From Prostheceraeus crozeri (taxonomy: Eukaryota; Platyhelminthes; Polycladida; Euryleptidae), in NCBI GenBank assembly GCA_907163375.1, contig CAJQUW010011508.1:434001-498000 (forward strand): a stretch of 64,000 nucleotides of DNA, written 5' to 3'. The position numbers and the translations under genes were made by a program. This document shows positions 60,716 through 64,000 of the stretch, piece by piece. Within the stretch, counting starts at the first letter, position 1. Each line of letters begins with the position of its first letter. The notes beneath the pieces were generated by a model, which had not been told where the DNA came from, ran no database searches, and worked only from the letters and a program-made list of their open reading frames with translations.

Positions 60716-61089
60716 TTCTTTATATTGCTGTAGACATTTTTTAAAGATTCATTTATTTTTTGATTGGTTTCATTTTCTTCATTATTTAATTCTTTATTGT
60801 CTTCATTTAATTTTTGAATCGTTTCTATCTTATTTTGATATTTATGGCCATATTCTTGTACTAATATTTTTGTTTGTTGTTGATAATCTGTTTTACATTT
60901 TTGTAAACTTTCATTTAAATTTTGTAATTTTTGTTGATATTCTAAAGATAAAGATGAATATTTGTAATTATAATCATCATTACGTCCTTTATAATTATTA
61001 TGATTAATCATTATTGGTGATAATGTTTTAACAATTTCAAATTTTTCAGTACATATTATATTTCCTTGGTTAAAAATATTATGATGCAT
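60676..61089 (-). pseudogene. viral DNA polymerase, coiled-coil insert
   Basis: A 137-codon open frame very rich in Lys, Glu, Asn and Gln, with heptad-like spacing of leucine and isoleucine over residues 45-120, hence probably coiled coil. It lies between the conserved N-terminal block and the zinc finger of the polymerase. The frame before 61089 is continuous with polymerase-like sequence except for stops near 61150. A -1-type shift at T TTA AAA (60745-60739) leads to the next segment. Whether it is a lineage-specific insert in the polymerase or a separate small protein is open. Confidence 0.55.
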
Positions 61090-61796
61090 GTAATTTCCCC
61101 TATCATTATATACTATTTCACATTGAATAAATTTTTATTATTCAAATAAAATTTTTTTTTAATCTGAGTAAAGTGGAGTAATTTTACCAATAGAAACATA
61201 ATTCACATTTAATTCAAAAACATTTCTATTAAATTTTTATTCTTTTTATGAAACTTTTTTAACCTATTATAATCATATGGAAATTCATGTAAGCCATCAG
61301 AAAGATCAAATTCATTTATGTATTCTTCTTTATTGTAATGACTTAGTCTTTCTTTATGATATTCTGCAGGATGTAAATGTGCTATAATACTCCACAGAAA
61401 ACAATAATCATCTTCATTTTTTATGTTGATTATTTGTGGTGAACTGAAAGGTAAAGGAACATAACTACCACCAGTATTATTTTTATATTTATCAATTACT
61501 ATTTTCTTAGATAGTATTTTAACAAATCTCCAACCAGATTCACGTAACTGGGCTTCAATTATACAATTTTCTAATTTAAGTATCATCGATTCAAATATGG
61601 GTTGTATATCATTTACATTATGAATTTCTTGTGAATTCGTAAAATGTCCTTGTATTATTTCTTCAGGAATTCCATCAGGTCCATTTTTTGTATAAAGTAC
61701 TTCTACATTCATATAACATTTGAAAGATTTCTTAAATATATTATAAAAGTTGGTTAGAATATCAGAAAAAGTTTCATCGGTTTCATTATGTTCAAC

Positions 61797-61822
61797 GGGC
61801 GAAGCCCTGGAACCTTCGGTTC
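61797..61822 (-). repeat. paired hairpin module, copy 1
   Basis: GGGC-GAA-GCCC (61797-61807), two bases, then GAACC-TTC-GGTTC (61810-61822). Both stems are perfect. It lies in frame in the N-terminal polymerase segment and encodes 'EGSRASP'. Confidence 0.93.
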
Positions 61823-61859
61823 GAACCGATTCATTAAATAAATATTTTATATCTGTTAT

Positions 61860-61885
61860 GGGCGAAGCCCTAGAACCTTCGGTTC
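61860..61885 (-). repeat. paired hairpin module, copy 2
   Basis: GGGC-GAA-GCCC (61860-61870) and GAACC-TTC-GGTTC (61873-61885), both perfect. It differs from copy 1 by one base in the linker, and is again in frame ('TEGSRASP'). Confidence 0.93.
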
Positions 61886-61976
61886 GTTCGGCTTCATCGG
61901 TTCGTTCAGCTTCATCTGTTTTTTTAATTTCGTTAAATTCATCAGTATCGCTAAATATATATCTTCCATCTGGTAC

Positions 61977-62002
61977 GGGCCAATCCCTAGAACCTTCGGT
62001 TT
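61977..62002 (-). repeat. paired hairpin module, copy 3 (decayed)
   Basis: GGGCCAATCCC (61977-61987) and GAACCTTCGGTTT (61990-62002) are the same module with three or four substitutions that weaken both stems. It encodes 'TEGSRDWP'. Confidence 0.85.
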
Positions 62003-62399
62003 GTATGGTCTCATCTTCACTATTAAAAACTTTTTTATATTTTGAATGTGAATAATCATCAAACATTTTTTTAACTTTTATATCAGTAGGCAATGTTTCT
62101 AGATAGTTTTTATAACTATTTAATTTTAATATATTTCCTTCATCAACTCGATCTACATTTTGTAAATGCAATTTACTATTTAAATGAGATTGATAACTTC
62201 TTTTTGTTTGCAACTTTTTTTTACATAAGACACAATAAAACTTAGTATTTTCCATTTTTTTATTTTTTAAAGAAAAAATTGTGTTTTAATTTTAGATATA
62301 AACATTCTAATATCAAGGACTTGAGAGTTAATATATATCATTATATATTTCACGTTCTTTAGTTATTTTATTTTCTTTATCATATAACGTTTTATAATA

Positions 62400-62816
62400 T
62401 TAAGTTTTATCATATAACGTTTTATCAAAAGATAATTTAAATTTATTTTCACTAACTATTGATTCTTCATCATCATCAATTGATTCTTCATCATCATCAT
62501 AAATTGTTTCTTCAACATCATAAATTACACTTTTTGGTATAGGATGCCATTCCCTGATAGGATACCATTCTCTTATTGGAATATCTAACTCTAAATTACA
62601 TTTTTTATCTGATAATAATATAATAGAGAAAAATATCGGTCTTTGATCTCTTTTGGAAAATTTAATAACACCACCATAATCTGAATCACTTTTAGTTTTT
62701 ATTAAAGATGATAAAATTTTAAATTGATTAGATGTAAATCCTAATTTAAATTTTGTAGACCCGACACATAGTTGTCTAACAGTATCTTCAACTATTCCAT
62801 CATTATTATTTTCCAT
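62400..62816 (-). CDS. unrecognised viral protein, C-terminal part
   Basis: An open segment of 138 codons starting at ATG 62816. It has a mixed beta-type middle ('FKLGFTSNQFKILSSLI', 'RPIFFSIILLSDKKC') and an acidic tail with repeated 'DDDEESI'. 'IREWYPIREWHPIP' is encoded by a direct repeat of about 18 bp. The frame is open upstream without stop to about 63090 and lies -1 from the upstream frame, so with 62987-63751 it is probably the C-terminal half of a single protein of about 450 residues. Function not recognised. Confidence 0.55.
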   Translation of the reverse strand: MENNNDGIVEDTVRQLCVGSTKFKLGFTSNQFKILSSLIKTKSDSDYGGVIKFSKRDQRPIFFSIILLSDKKCNLELDIPIREWYPIREWHPIPKSVIYDVEETIYDDDEESIDDDEESIVSENKFKLSFDKTLYDKT

Positions 62817-62986
62817 TGTAAGAAAATGAAAATTAGATAAATTTTGATTATATGTAGTATTAATATCATGTTGAGATATAAATTTTTCTTCACTTAAATT
62901 TTTATAATTACTAATATTTTTATAATCTTTTTTACCATTTACACCTTTTTCAGATGTTTCAGAATCATCGTCTATGTTATAATCAT

Positions 62987-63751
62987 CTATATTATTATCA
63001 TTATTATTATAAGATTCTTTAAAATTATTATTATAAGATTCTTTAAAATTTTTATGATTATGATTATGGTCATTGTCCGCATATAAAGTTTTTCTTGTTG
63101 AGCTAAACCATTTATATAAGATTTTAACAAATTAATATTTAAATTTGAATATAATCCTATATAAGTATCATCATCATATCTTTGGGGCATTTCTAATGTT
63201 TCTTGTTTATAAATTGTATCTCTGTAATAAACTTGGCATAATAATTCTTCATTATGTTTTTTACTTTCTATATAAATATTATATTGGTTTTGTTCATCAA
63301 CAAATAATCTAATTTTTTCTTTTGAAAAGGATTTTAATTTTTTAACTAATTCTTTAATATTGATATAATTGATAATTTTATTTTCTATCCACTCAGTATT
63401 ACTAATCGGTAAAACTGCTCTAATGAATCCATAAACATTATTATGACCAATGATTACCATATTTTCTTTATTCAATTCTGCATACGCAACATCATTATAT
63501 TTACTTACAATCTCCATAAATTTTATAAATGGATCACCTGGAAAAATACAATAATTAGTTTCAATAGAAGGTAAACCTTTAGTCTGTTCTCTAAATATTT
63601 CTGCTTGTAATTCGAATAAAAGATTTACATCTATACATGGATTATTATTATTATTATCAAAACATTTATTTTCAAATCCCGTTGATCTCGTCGAATAAGA
63701 AGAACAGGATGAAACGGGCGAATATAATTTTTTTAAATTTGGATATTCCAT
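62987..63751 (-). CDS. unrecognised viral protein, N-terminal part
   Basis: ATG at 63751 follows the leader AATTTTTTCTAATAAAAATAAAAAA. The first 220 residues look like a soluble globular protein ('LQAEIFREQTKGLPSIE', 'FPGDPFIKFMEIVSKYNDV', 'GHNNVYGFIRAVLP'). The last 30 residues are a run of isoleucine that arises when the natural frame, rich in Asp, Asn and His, is lost at an A5 run near 63098. The natural continuation is the frame of 62400-62816. The 'FRAVLP.....DIYIES...' style is reminiscent of viral PCNA-like clamp folds, but I cannot support that assignment. Confidence 0.6.
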   Translation of the reverse strand: MEYPNLKKLYSPVSSCSSYSTRSTGFENKCFDNNNNNPCIDVNLLFELQAEIFREQTKGLPSIETNYCIFPGDPFIKFMEIVSKYNDVAYAELNKENMVIIGHNNVYGFIRAVLPISNTEWIENKIINYINIKELVKKLKSFSKEKIRLFVDEQNQYNIYIESKKHNEELLCQVYYRDTIYKQETLEMPQRYDDDTYIGLYSNLNINLLKSYINGLAQQEKLYMRTMTIIIIIKILKNLIIIILKNLIIIMIII

Positions 63752-63804
63752 TTTTTTATTTTTATTAGAAAAAAATTTATTTTTTTATTTTTATTAGAAA
63801 AAAT
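63752..63804 (-). promoter_or_regulatory. tandem A/T leader before 63751 gene
   Basis: On the minus strand TTTTTTCTAATAAAAATAAAAAAAT occurs twice in tandem immediately before the ATG. A related AATTTTTTCTTTAAAAAATAAAAAA precedes the ATG of the polymerase N-terminal segment at 62255. Both lead into ATGGAA. It is a candidate promoter for minus-strand genes; TCTA inside it recalls the TCTA promoter motif of the mavirus group. Confidence 0.45.
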
Positions 63805-63855
63805 TTTATTTTTTTTCTCATTATATAAAAAATTTTATTTTTTTATTGTTAAAAA

Positions 63856-64000
63856 ATGATGCTACCAAATGTTGGTGGAGGTGCATATATCCCGAATAAT
63901 CGTGAATCAGAAATAGAAATAGAAAATTATATCATGAAAACTGGAGACGTTTTATCTGGTCCATTGCATCTTTCTATTCTTCCGCAACAAAATACAAAGT
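63856..64000 (+). CDS. start of fibre-like gene (cut by window edge)
   Basis: ATG at 63856 after TTGTTAAAAA opens a plus-strand frame that runs off the window after 48 codons. It begins 'MMLPNVGGGAYIPNN', then 'NYIMKTGDVLSGPLHLS', which resembles the 'GDTMTGPLxL' motif at the base of trimeric phage and viral fibre proteins. Only the N-terminus is seen, so the assignment is tentative. Confidence 0.55.
   Translation, partial: MMLPNVGGGAYIPNNRESEIEIENYIMKTGDVLSGPLHLSILPQQNTK

Larger units (their letters stand above)
61209..62255 (-). pseudogene. viral DNA polymerase N-terminal region with C2H2 finger
   Basis: The ATG at 62255 follows an A/T-rich leader. Residues 8-30 form a C2H2 finger (C8, C11, H24, H30). 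The middle contains three copies of a 'TEGSR(A/D)(S/W)P' motif (about residues 85-155) encoded by palindromic modules. From about residue 238, 'RESGWRFVKI', 'GGSYVPLPF', 'IINIKNEDDYCFLWSIIAH' and 'HPAEYHKERLSHYNKE' match the conserved N-terminal region of Polinton-type polymerases, perhaps the terminal-protein-like part. A one-base loss in a T-run near 61213 ends this frame. The segment itself could still yield a truncated protein. Confidence 0.82.
53560..64000. mobile_element. Polinton/adintovirus-like endogenous DNA virus (right end open)
   Basis: From about 53,560 the base composition becomes much more AT-rich and gene-dense. The gene set is that of Polinton/Maverick-type viruses: protein-primed family B DNA polymerase (minus strand), FtsK/HerA-type packaging ATPase and a probable jelly-roll minor capsid protein, plus two accompanying proteins seen next to them in related insertions. 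Plus-strand genes occupy 54049-57560, minus-strand genes 57678-63751, and a new plus-strand gene starts at 63856. The left border is placed at the first repeats shared with the inner end region (53574); no target duplication can be tested because the right end is outside. No retroviral-type integrase, major capsid protein or adenovirus-like protease was seen. Confidence 0.85.

Noticed and set aside
61750-62055. Plus-strand frame with repeated GEALEPSVR
   Set aside because: It is the antisense shadow of the hairpin modules in the polymerase gene.

Overview
The window looks like nuclear DNA of an invertebrate animal; the lineage cannot be fixed from the sequence. It is AT-rich, genes are split by kilobase-scale introns with GT..AG borders, and it carries a typical metazoan load of decayed transposable elements (hAT, Tc1/mariner, Harbinger-like MITE, Penelope-like, CR1/RTE-type non-LTR retrotransposons, fold-back elements). 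No bacterial-type operons and no intact structural RNA genes were seen.

The only convincing host gene is a copper-transporting P1B-type ATPase of the ATP7 family on the plus strand. Six exons join in correct phase: 17259-17514, 30623-30843, 49521-49682, 50869-51144, 51857-52090 and 52322-52456. They encode part of one HMA domain, two HMA domains starting with GMTCSSC, the first membrane helices and the start of the actuator region. The first half of the upstream HMA domain was not found before 17259. The catalytic exons (CPC, DKTG) must lie right of 64,000 if the gene is intact. The introns (about 13 kb, 19 kb and smaller ones) hold most of the retroelement debris.

1-17,258: mostly non-coding, with a retroelement C-terminal fragment (782-1168), a hAT element with 8-bp target duplication (6576-7630), a Tc1/mariner element with 146-bp inverted repeats (10224-11896), a second Tc1-like transposase relic (15170-16228) and a hAT MITE (16500-16927).

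17,515-53,500: ATP7 introns with a Penelope-like RT relic (21419-22157), a tRNA-Ser-like relic, several non-LTR RT fragments, a long non-LTR RT pseudogene containing a 176-bp inverted duplication (32810-35380), another hAT with perfect target duplication (38786-39680), and many fold-backs.

About 53,560-64,000 (right edge open): a Polinton/adintovirus-like endogenous DNA virus, much more AT-rich than its surroundings. Plus-strand genes: a membrane-segment protein, a coiled-coil protein, a probable single-jelly-roll minor capsid protein and an FtsK/HerA-type packaging ATPase. Minus-strand genes: a protein-primed family B DNA polymerase broken by several frameshifts and a stop, and an unrecognised upstream gene. 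A fibre-like plus-strand ORF runs off the right edge. No integrase, major capsid protein or protease is visible; they may lie beyond 64,000. The most unusual feature of this element is a family of GC-rich perfect hairpins (paired modules such as GGGC-GAA-GCCC plus GAACC-TTC-GGTTC) inserted in frame in several genes, resembling in behaviour the palindromic elements that spread inside Rickettsia proteins.
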